From Fischerella sp. (lineage in GTDB: Bacteria; Cyanobacteriota; Cyanobacteriia; Cyanobacteriales; Nostocaceae): a DNA stretch of 14,093 nucleotides. The notes under the pieces are model-generated. The model ran no database searches. It was given only the letters and a program-made list of their open reading frames with translations, and was not told where the DNA came from. The stretch spans positions 1 to 14,093 of the forward strand of contig JANZYY010000067.1 of NCBI GenBank assembly GCA_026419705.1. Reading direction: 5' to 3'. How positions within the stretch are numbered: the first letter of the stretch is position 1; each line of letters starts with the position of its first letter. The translations under genes and the position numbers were made by a program. Below, piece after piece: positions 6,829-13,632 of the stretch.

Positions 6829-8259
6829 TCATAACGGAATCTGAATTATAAATTCTGTTCCTTGATTTGGTGATGAAATACATTGTAATTTTCCGCCGTG
6901 GTTCTCAGTTATAATTTGGTAGCTAATTGCCAGTCCTAACTCATTCCCTTTGGTCTTAGGTTTTGTCGAGAAGAAAGGCGGAAATATTTGACTTGGGAAT
7001 AAATCTGGTATCCCCATCGCATTATTAGCAAGGCTGATTATTACTTGCTCTTTGTCTACGTTAGTACAAATCCGAATCTGAGGATTTGTCCGCGATCCTT
7101 TGTTCATATTTATTTGCTCTTTGTCATGTACTAATGACGAATGAACAGCAGGTGCGATCGCAGAGGAAACCTCCGCAACAGACTGTCTCCTAGTGAAAAA
7201 CGACTCATCTAAAGAATCAATTGCATTTACTAGCAAATTCATAAAGACTTGATTGAGTTGTCCAGGATAGCATTCTATTTTCGGTAAATTACCATATTCT
7301 CTTACTATCTGGATGGCGGGACGTTTAGGATTAGCTTTCAAGCGGTACTGTAAAATTAACAGAGTTGTTTCTATACCTTCATGAATATCAACAGATTTTT
7401 TTTGTTCTCCGTCAGCGCGTGAAAAGTTCCGCAAAGACTGCATGATTCCGCGTATGTTATCAGTCCCTAGTTTCATTGAAGAAATTAGTTTAGGTAAGTC
7501 TTCAAGGACATGCTCCAGATCCATTGTTTCCATTCTATCTTCAATATCTTTACCTGGATGTGGAAATTTTTGTTGGTAAAGTTTCACCAAATTAATCAGT
7601 TCTTCCAAGTAATTCTTGGCATAATATAAATTTGTGGAAATTAAGCCAATGGGATTATTAACTTCATGAACAATTCCTGCAACTATCTGTCCTAATGAAG
7701 AAGTTCTCTCGGATTGTACTAGCTGTAATTGAGTTTTTTTAAGTTGTTCCAAAGCCTGATAAAGTTCCGCCGTTCTTTCTTCTACTCGTTTTTCTAATAG
7801 TTTTTTTTGCTGTTCTAATTCTATGTTTAATCGTCTCAGTTTTAGCTGCAAATGAACTCTAGCTAAGACTTCATCCTGTTGAAATGGTTTTGTAATATAA
7901 TCAACCGCTCCTAGACTTAAACCTTTAACTTTTTCTTCTATATCTGCAAGAGCAGTTATAAAAATAATTGGAATGTCTTTTGTAGATAAATCTGCCTGCA
8001 ACAAGCGACATGTTTCAAACCCATTTAATTTTGGCATCATAATATCTAGTAGTATCAAATCAGGTGGATTGTTTTTAACCTGTTCAATACCACTCATGCC
8101 ATCCATCTCAACTAATACTTCGTAGCCTGCACTGCTTAAAGCAGAATATAGTACTTCTAAATTAGTTGGGCTATCATCAATTACTAAAATAGTCTCGGTA
8201 TTTTTAACTGTTTCTATTTCTTGTTCTTGCTCAAACTTCTTTCCCATTTCGATTGACAT
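6829..8259 (-). CDS. Soluble receiver-histidine kinase protein with degenerate ATP-binding boxes
   Basis: A 476-residue cytoplasmic two-component protein. The receiver domain (about 23-140) has D28, D29, the phospho-acceptor D72, T102 and K124 all in place. A coiled coil (about 145-185) leads to a kinase core with the phospho-histidine H198 in GIVHEVNNP and an N box around 335-349 (LNQVFMNLLVNAIDSL). The ATP lid region is unusual. Where relatives have DNGPGIP, this protein has NNAMGIP (N412 replaces the adenine-contacting Asp), and GTGLGL is changed to GNELGL (438-443). A linker of about 40 residues (353-392) separates the N box from the next beta strand. There is no membrane segment. The gene starts 30 bp downstream of the hybrid kinase gene on the same strand, so the two are probably co-transcribed. 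The ATG at 8259 has no visible Shine-Dalgarno. The family is clear; kinase activity is uncertain. Confidence 0.88.
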   Translation of the reverse strand: MSIEMGKKFEQEQEIETVKNTETILVIDDSPTNLEVLYSALSSAGYEVLVEMDGMSGIEQVKNNPPDLILLDIMMPKLNGFETCRLLQADLSTKDIPIIFITALADIEEKVKGLSLGAVDYITKPFQQDEVLARVHLQLKLRRLNIELEQQKKLLEKRVEERTAELYQALEQLKKTQLQLVQSERTSSLGQIVAGIVHEVNNPIGLISTNLYYAKNYLEELINLVKLYQQKFPHPGKDIEDRMETMDLEHVLEDLPKLISSMKLGTDNIRGIMQSLRNFSRADGEQKKSVDIHEGIETTLLILQYRLKANPKRPAIQIVREYGNLPKIECYPGQLNQVFMNLLVNAIDSLDESFFTRRQSVAEVSSAIAPAVHSSLVHDKEQINMNKGSRTNPQIRICTNVDKEQVIISLANNAMGIPDLFPSQIFPPFFSTKPKTKGNELGLAISYQIITENHGGKLQCISSPNQGTEFIIQIPL

Positions 8260-8289
8260 AGGTGAGATGACAAAAAACTATATAAAAAA

Positions 8290-10626
8290 TTATGATAAAT
8301 TGATTTTTTTATCTAAAAACTGGCGAATTTTTTGAATATTAAAGCACTTGACTAAAACATCTAATTCTGCAACAAATTGTTGATATTCATTATCCATTTT
8401 TGCCAGTTTTTCTACTTCTTGTTGAATTCCCTTTATTTGTCCTTTTTTCGCATATTCAATTAGCATTTTTAAGTCAGATTGCGGCGGAATAATCATTTCT
8501 GTTTTAGATAGCTTGCCTGGAGATTGTACTTGATTATTTTCTGTTTTTTCATAAATCCAACTTATGTGTAAATGCTTTGATAAAGACCGATATAGTTCTT
8601 TAATTTTGACTGGTTTTGCTAAAAAGTCATTTGCCCCTATTGCTAAACTATTTTTTCGTTCTGTATCAAATATACTGGCTGAAGAAAGAATTACTACTAT
8701 GTCTTTTAAATTCTCCAATTGTCGAATTGTCAATAGCATTTCTCGTCCATCCATAATCGGCATTGCTATATCAGAGATAATCAAATCTGGATGATATTGA
8801 TGAGCTTTTTCTAAACCTTCCTGTCCATTATTTGCTTCTATAACTGTAAAACCAATAGTTTCTAAAATATTGACAATTAATGAACGATTTTCCCAACTGT
8901 CATCGACAATTAGTATTTTTTTTCTAGTGCCAGAATAACCAATAATTTTACCAGTACTTGTGATTGTACTGGTTTCTGTCCAGTAATCAGCTATTGGGCA
9001 TTCTATTTCAAACTCAAAGACACTACCTTTACCTAACTCACTCTTCACAAGTATGCGACTACCCATAATTTCTACTATTTTTTGACTAATAGTTAGCCCT
9101 AATCCTCTACCTTCGTTTTGACTTTTCTGATCTCCTAGCTGCTCGAAGGGTAAAAATATCTTTTCTAACTGCTGAGAACTTATGCCTATACCAGTATCTT
9201 CAATAGCAAAATGAATATAAACATGTGAGGATGATTGGTTTTTTCTGATTTTTACATGCAATGTCACGCTACCCGTGTCAGTAAATTTAATAGCATTACC
9301 AACCAAATTCATCAGAACTTGCCGTAGTCTTTTTTTATCAGCAGTGATACCAGATGGTAAATTATCTGGAGGTTGATAATTAAATTCAATATCTTTTTGT
9401 TCGGCTTGGAGTCGACAAATTTCTACTATTCCTTGTAGAAAAGAGGGTAAATGAAAATCTGTTGGGTGGAGTTGCAGTTTATTTGCCTCTATTTTAGAGA
9501 GGTCGAGAATATCATTAATTAGTGTTAATAAATGAGAACCACATTTGTGAATAATTTCAATGCCTCGTTGTTCTCTTTTGGTGAGGTTTTGAGAACGTTG
9601 GAGAATTTCGGCGTAACCTAAAATACCGTTTAGTGGTGTGCGAAGCTCGTGGCTCATATGTGCTAAAAATTTGCTCTTGGCAGCATCAGCGGCTATTTTG
9701 GTTTCTTGTTGTTCTGCTAAAAGAGTTTTGATATGATGAATAAGTTGATTGAGGTAAGTTGCTAATTTGCCCAATTCATCGCTTGTGGTTACAGATGCTT
9801 GTAGTTCAAAGTTAGATTCTTGGACGACTTTTTGAGCAAGATTGGCAACTGCTTGGATCGGAAGTGCGATCGCCCGATTGGTGTAAACTGCCATCAGCCA
9901 AGCAATACTTGTACTCACACCCATGCTGGTAACAATAATTAGTATTCTGAGGATTTGTGCCTGATGTAAGGCCATTTCTGCTTTTTCTTCTTGCTGTTCG
10001 GCGGTTTCAATGACAATTGCTAACTCACTTAGAAATGTCAACGTCTTTGCATAAATCTCGCTCGTAGCCAAATCTGTGAATAACTCTTTGGCTTTCCCTA
10101 CTTTCCTTGAATTTAAAGTTGATGGTTCAATCTGACGCAAAGTTGTTTCTAAACTTTGGGTGAATGTTTCCAATGTGGCGTTATATTTCCTAAGCAGCGG
10201 CTTGAGAGTTTTAATTGATGAAGTTGAAGCAGAGAAATTGACTTGTCTGAGCAATTGTTTGACTTTGGCAATGCGCTGAATCGCTGCTGATTTTACTTGC
10301 TGAAATTTTTTCGGATTGTGAAGATGGGAAGAAAATTCTGAGAGTAGTTGGAGGCTCAAAGCAGTATTTCGCAAATTATTCAACTGCTTGCGTTCAGTGT
10401 GAACAACTATTCTTTGCTGGTTCGCACTGTTGTAGTAGCGATCGCCAAGAATAACTCCAGTCGCAGTTCCCCCGACAACAATACCGATGGCGATCGCATA
10501 CCCAAAATAAATCTGATTGCCGATCCCCACATGGCTAAATGGCCGTGCAGATAAATTCAGCAAAGATAATTTACCCTTGCTTGAAATAGTTGTAGAAATT
10601 CCATGTTTAGAGGCTGGATGATTCAT
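8290..10626 (-). CDS. Membrane hybrid sensor histidine kinase (HAMP-HisKA-HATPase-receiver)
   Basis: A 778-residue inner-membrane sensor. Transmembrane helices at about 36-61 and 226-249 flank a helical extracytoplasmic segment of about 165 residues, which resembles four-helix-bundle sensor domains and has no identified ligand. A HAMP linker follows (about 250-303), then HisKA with H326 in MSHELRTPLNG, N-box residues N440 and N444, an intact G1 box EDTGIGIS (476-483) and a G2 box GRGLGL (506-511). The receiver (about 569-690) has D575, D576, phospho-acceptor D619 and K671. A helical tail (about 715-775) has no histidine, so it is not an Hpt domain. The signal is unknown. The ATG at 10626 lies directly beside a heptamer repeat and lacks a Shine-Dalgarno; a TTG about 20 codons in is an alternative. 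It heads a probable two-gene operon with the receiver-kinase gene. Confidence 0.92.
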   Translation of the reverse strand: MNHPASKHGISTTISSKGKLSLLNLSARPFSHVGIGNQIYFGYAIAIGIVVGGTATGVILGDRYYNSANQQRIVVHTERKQLNNLRNTALSLQLLSEFSSHLHNPKKFQQVKSAAIQRIAKVKQLLRQVNFSASTSSIKTLKPLLRKYNATLETFTQSLETTLRQIEPSTLNSRKVGKAKELFTDLATSEIYAKTLTFLSELAIVIETAEQQEEKAEMALHQAQILRILIIVTSMGVSTSIAWLMAVYTNRAIALPIQAVANLAQKVVQESNFELQASVTTSDELGKLATYLNQLIHHIKTLLAEQQETKIAADAAKSKFLAHMSHELRTPLNGILGYAEILQRSQNLTKREQRGIEIIHKCGSHLLTLINDILDLSKIEANKLQLHPTDFHLPSFLQGIVEICRLQAEQKDIEFNYQPPDNLPSGITADKKRLRQVLMNLVGNAIKFTDTGSVTLHVKIRKNQSSSHVYIHFAIEDTGIGISSQQLEKIFLPFEQLGDQKSQNEGRGLGLTISQKIVEIMGSRILVKSELGKGSVFEFEIECPIADYWTETSTITSTGKIIGYSGTRKKILIVDDSWENRSLIVNILETIGFTVIEANNGQEGLEKAHQYHPDLIISDIAMPIMDGREMLLTIRQLENLKDIVVILSSASIFDTERKNSLAIGANDFLAKPVKIKELYRSLSKHLHISWIYEKTENNQVQSPGKLSKTEMIIPPQSDLKMLIEYAKKGQIKGIQQEVEKLAKMDNEYQQFVAELDVLVKCFNIQKIRQFLDKKINLS

Positions 10627-10628
10627 TC

Positions 10629-10656
10629 GATTTTGGGTTTTAGATTTTGGATTAAC
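10629..10656. repeat. Heptanucleotide repeat abutting the hybrid kinase start codon
   Basis: Four 7-bp units in plus-strand orientation: GATTTTG, GGTTTTA, GATTTTG, GATTAAC. The array begins 2 bp upstream of the kinase ATG, so it fills the position where a Shine-Dalgarno would lie. It is of the same general STRR class as the array inside pdxA, on the opposite strand. Confidence 0.6.
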
Positions 10657-10780
10657 CCTCCCCCCAATACCGTTTCACTTTAAGTCTGAGACCAAACAGA
10701 AAAGCAGGTGCATCCTTTGGTGTGGAGGATTTATATCTGGAATTTTGTGAAATGGTGTTAAACTTCGTACTTTATAGTTC

Positions 10781-10800
10781 CCAAATCAAAATTCAAAATT
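10781..10800. repeat. Short CAAAATT heptamer repeat
   Basis: CAAAATT at 10787-10793 and again at 10794-10800, preceded by a related CCAAAT. It is a short STRR-type array in the gap between the kinase gene and tal. Confidence 0.5.
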
Positions 10801-10809
10801 CACATGAGA

Positions 10810-10836
10810 AACCCAGTTTCTCCAAGAAACCGGGTT
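10810..10836. repeat. Hairpin-forming dispersed repeat downstream of tal
   Basis: AACCCAGTTTCT pairs with AGAAACCGGGTT over 12 positions with one A-C mismatch, around a 3-nt CCA loop. It resembles the GAAACCCGGTTTCTT family of dispersed palindromes that I recall from filamentous cyanobacteria. It lies about 60 bp beyond the tal stop codon in the direction of transcription. It could stabilise the tal mRNA 3' end or reduce read-through, but no uridine run follows directly. Confidence 0.6.
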
Positions 10837-10894
10837 GAGAAGCTGCTGATTTTTTCAGTGTTATTACTTAGATGTATTCTATTGCTGTAGTTTA

Positions 10895-11899
10895 TTAAAC
10901 AGCAACTTTCGCATCAGCTTCTAGCTTAGATAGTCTTTCTGCCAGTAGTTGCTCTAAGGTTTCCAACGCTTTAGTGAAACCCTTTATACCTTCATCCAGT
11001 TTTTCTGATGCCATGCGGTCAGCAGCGTGCATTTTGTCATAAGTAGTCTTGTCCATGGGAATTTTTGCAATTGCCATCTCTGCTGCTTTAGCTGCATCCA
11101 GTTTGCGAGGTAGTTCTCCAACTGTTGCTTGCAATTCACCCAGCAGCGCCGGAGAAATGGTCAGCAGGTCGCAGCCTGCCAGTTCAGTAATTTCGCCGAT
11201 ATTGCGGAAACTGGCTCCCATAACTTCAGTAGGATAACCGAATTTTTTGTAATAGTTGTAGATGTTTGTGACAGATATTACCCCTGGATCTTCTGCAGGG
11301 GGATAACTATCTCGCCCAGTTTCTTTTTTGTACCAATCGAGAATACGTCCGACGAAGGGAGAAATAAGGGTAACGCCAGCTTCTGCACAGGCTATAGCTT
11401 GATGAAGACCAAACAGCAACGTAAGGTTACAGTGAATTCCTTCTTTTTCCAAAATTTCTGCCGCACGAATCCCTTCCCAGGTAGAAGCGATTTTGATGAG
11501 AATGCGTTGGCGAGAAACTCCTGCTGCTTCATACTGAGCTATCAACTCCCGTGCTTTCGCAACAGTTCCTTCTGTATCATAAGATAGACGTGCATCCACT
11601 TCTGTAGACACGCGACCGGGAATAATTTGCAAAATCTTCAATCCAAAGGATACCGCTAAGCGGTCAAATGCCAAAGAAACTACTTGAGCTTGAGATGCAC
11701 CAGTTCCAAGATCTTTCTTTGCTTGGAGCAAAGTCTGATCGACAATTTCCTGATATTCTGGCATTTGCGCCGCAGCAGTAATCAAGGAGGGATTGGTAGT
11801 CGCATCTTGTGGCTTAAACTTTTCAATCGCTTTAATATCTCCTGTGTCTGCGACCACAACGGTCATTTCTCGCAATTGTTCCAGTAAATTCTTCGACAT
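10895..11899 (-). CDS. tal: Transaldolase
   Basis: Transfers a dihydroxyacetone unit between sugar phosphates, from sedoheptulose 7-phosphate to glyceraldehyde 3-phosphate, in the non-oxidative pentose phosphate pathway. The 334-residue product is a full-length TalB-type class I enzyme. Its features are D18 in VADTGD, the TTNPSL signature (34-39), E100 in RVSTEVDARLS, and the Schiff-base lysine K136 in ILIKIASTWEG. The CNLTLLFG and ISPFVGRILDWY barrel segments follow. The C-terminus is a helical, acidic-lysine tail. The ATG at 11899 has an AAGAGG Shine-Dalgarno at 11906-11911, so the start is well supported. In many cyanobacteria tal sits with zwf, fbp and opcA; here it is apart from them, and gap lies 617 bp upstream on the same strand. 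Its own promoter probably lies in that gap. Confidence 0.96.
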   Translation of the reverse strand: MSKNLLEQLREMTVVVADTGDIKAIEKFKPQDATTNPSLITAAAQMPEYQEIVDQTLLQAKKDLGTGASQAQVVSLAFDRLAVSFGLKILQIIPGRVSTEVDARLSYDTEGTVAKARELIAQYEAAGVSRQRILIKIASTWEGIRAAEILEKEGIHCNLTLLFGLHQAIACAEAGVTLISPFVGRILDWYKKETGRDSYPPAEDPGVISVTNIYNYYKKFGYPTEVMGASFRNIGEITELAGCDLLTISPALLGELQATVGELPRKLDAAKAAEMAIAKIPMDKTTYDKMHAADRMASEKLDEGIKGFTKALETLEQLLAERLSKLEADAKVAV

Positions 11900-11974
11900 G
11901 ACATACCTCTTGAAATGTTGGTTGGTCAGGACTTATGTGATTAAGTTGCAGTATTCTTCATGTTTGAATCAGTG

Positions 11975-12033
11975 GTAATTGGTAATTTCTTGGCAGAAAT
12001 ATAAGATGTTTTTCATTACTTATTACCAATTAC
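11975..12033. repeat. 12-bp inverted repeat upstream of tal
   Basis: GTAATTGGTAAT at 11975-11986 is the exact reverse complement of ATTACCAATTAC at 12022-12033, with 35 bp between. The arms are built from GGTAATT/ACCAATT units common as dispersed repeats in cyanobacteria. It lies 75-135 bp upstream of the tal start codon, so it could affect tal expression; this is not shown by the sequence. Confidence 0.6.
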
Positions 12034-12437
12034 ACCGGCAGAATTTAGCACAAGACCTGAGTTACCCCCCAGACCTATTCTAGGCACGTGATGTCGAGAT
12101 TGGTTGTGCGATCGCATGCAATTTTCTTAAATCATTTTGCATTTTTATTAATAAGTAAAAATAAGTAAATATTCACCGCTTGTTGCATTCCTTGCAGTGA
12201 TTGTCGTTTCAGATAAATTATTGGTCTTGCTGCACTAATTCAGCTGAGTATTTAAATTACTAATTCTTTAGGTTTTTTTCAGTATTGACACTGTGATTAT
12301 GAGAGTTATTGATATAATTTAATAATTGTTAATATAGATAAAAATATAGTTGCTATTAGCGCTACATAAATTGGCGATTGCACAAATGTGTATTTTGGAA
12401 AATTTCATGCATCCATACCTCATATTTCACCAGCAAG

Positions 12438-12502
12438 AAAGGCAGAAAGGAGGCTATACCACTTCCCAAAAATCATCCTGTTTTCAAAATCTTTCTGCCT
12501 TT
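12438..12502. repeat. 12-bp inverted repeat just after gap
   Basis: AAAGGCAGAAAG at 12438-12449 is the exact reverse complement of CTTTCTGCCTTT at 12491-12502, around a 41-nt loop. In the gap transcript the hairpin would begin about 15 nt after the stop codon, and CTTGC follows it. It is a candidate 3'-end stabiliser or weak terminator for gap; the loop is long for an intrinsic terminator. Confidence 0.5.
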
Positions 12503-12516
12503 TGCCAGCTTAAGCT

Positions 12517-13536
12517 CTACAACAATCCTTCTTTCCCTGCCATAGCTAGCATCAGGTCAAGCACGCGATTCGAGTAGCCCCACTCGTTATCGTACCATGC
12601 CACCACCTTGAAAAAGTTGGAATTCAGTTCAATGCCAGCACCAGCGTCAAAAATGGCAGAGCGAGGATCTCCTTGAAAATCCGTAGAAACAACCTCTTCT
12701 TCTGTGTAACCTAAAATACCATTTAACTCCCCTTCGGCGGCGGACTTCATGGCAGCGCAGATTTCTTTGTAGCTGGTGGCTTTGGCGGTCTTAAAAGTTA
12801 AATCAACTACAGAGACATCTGGAGTCGGAACCCGGAAAGCCATACCAGTCAATTTTCCTTTCAATTCTGGTAATACTAGCGCTACGGCTTTAGCAGCCCC
12901 AGTTGAGGAGGGGATGATATTCTGTGCTGCACCACGACCGCCACGCCAGTCTTTTTTAGAAGGACCATCTACGGTGGGCTGGGTAGCGGTCATAGCATGG
13001 ACTGTGGTCATCAACCCTTCGGTTAACCCAAAGTTATCGTTAATAACCTTCGCGACCGGAGCCAGACAATTAGTAGTACAGCTGGCATTAGATACAATCG
13101 TGTCTTTTGCCGGATCAAATAGGTGATGATTGACACCAACTAATAAAGTTTTTACTTTTTCCGGATCTTTAGTGGGAGCAGAAATAATTACCCGTTTTGC
13201 GCCAGCTTGGAGATGGTTTGCCGCTCCTTCATAATTGGTGAATAATCCCGTAGATTCAACTACATAATCTGCACCTAATTTACCCCAAGGCAATTCTGCT
13301 GGATTGCGAATCGATACACAAGGAACAAAGTGCCCATCAATAACGATGCCATCGTCTTTTGCCTCAACGCTGCCCTTATACATCCCGTGGGTAGAGTCGT
13401 ACTTAAACAAGTAAGCGAGGTTATCTGGTGGTACTAGGTCATTAATACCTACGAACTCAATGTTGGGGTTGTTGATACCAGCACGAACCACTAAACGCCC
13501 AATCCTACCAAACCCATTTATGCCAACTTTTAGCAT
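12517..13536 (-). CDS. gap: Glyceraldehyde-3-phosphate dehydrogenase, glycolytic (NAD) type
   Basis: Interconverts glyceraldehyde 3-phosphate and 1,3-bisphosphoglycerate. The 339-residue protein is complete. It has the Rossmann motif GINGFGRIGR (5-14), the cofactor-selecting D33 in GINDL, catalytic C153 in SNASCTTNC, H180 in VHAMTATQ, and the C-terminal WYDNEWGYSNRV. After TATQPT it reads VDGPSKKDWRGGR, the NAD-dependent glycolytic signature, rather than the DxxHxDLRRAR sequence of the photosynthetic NADP-using Gap2. It is therefore a Gap1/Gap3-class enzyme, and I cannot decide between those two names. The ATG at 13536 has an AGAGG 11 nt upstream, which is slightly distant. A 16-codon frame with a better-spaced Shine-Dalgarno ends 2 nt before this ATG. 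tal lies downstream on the same strand. Confidence 0.95.
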   Translation of the reverse strand: MLKVGINGFGRIGRLVVRAGINNPNIEFVGINDLVPPDNLAYLFKYDSTHGMYKGSVEAKDDGIVIDGHFVPCVSIRNPAELPWGKLGADYVVESTGLFTNYEGAANHLQAGAKRVIISAPTKDPEKVKTLLVGVNHHLFDPAKDTIVSNASCTTNCLAPVAKVINDNFGLTEGLMTTVHAMTATQPTVDGPSKKDWRGGRGAAQNIIPSSTGAAKAVALVLPELKGKLTGMAFRVPTPDVSVVDLTFKTAKATSYKEICAAMKSAAEGELNGILGYTEEEVVSTDFQGDPRSAIFDAGAGIELNSNFFKVVAWYDNEWGYSNRVLDLMLAMAGKEGLL

Positions 13537-13538
13537 AG

Positions 13539-13589
13539 TTATCTAATCCTCTTTACCTTTTGCCAAATCAAAGGTTGATATTTGACCAT
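13539..13589 (-). other. Possible 16-codon leader ORF upstream of gap
   Basis: ATG at 13589 reads MVKYQPLIWQKVKRIR and stops at TAA (13539-13541), leaving 2 nt before the gap ATG. It is preceded by AAGAGGTGG with good spacing (the AGAGG is 7 nt from the ATG). The close coupling could let its translation set ribosome access to gap. It may be a chance frame: it is short, and I know of no homologue. Confidence 0.2.
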
Positions 13590-13632
13590 TTTTCCACCTC
13601 TTGCAAAAGTTTTTTTACAGGAGGTCTACTCT

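Larger units (their letters stand above)
11900..12516. other. AT-rich intergenic region between gap and tal
   Basis: A stretch of 617 bp without a credible gene on either strand. It should contain the tal promoter (near 11900-12060) and the 3' end of the gap transcript. Two 12-bp inverted repeats were found (11975-12033 and 12438-12502), along with a HIP1 site (12108-12115) and a TTATTAATAA palindrome followed by repeated AATAAGTAA near 12145-12170. The middle part (12120-12360) is strongly AT-rich with frequent stops in all frames. No RNA gene was recognised. Confidence 0.5.

Noticed and set aside
8290..8560. Hpt domain at the end of the hybrid kinase
   Set aside because: The helical tail contains no histidine, which an Hpt domain requires.
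11129..11587. 152-codon plus-strand frame antisense to tal
   Set aside because: It is a shadow of the full-length transaldolase gene and has low-quality composition.
12776..13126. 116-codon plus-strand frame antisense to gap
   Set aside because: It is a shadow of the GAPDH coding strand, which has intact catalytic motifs.
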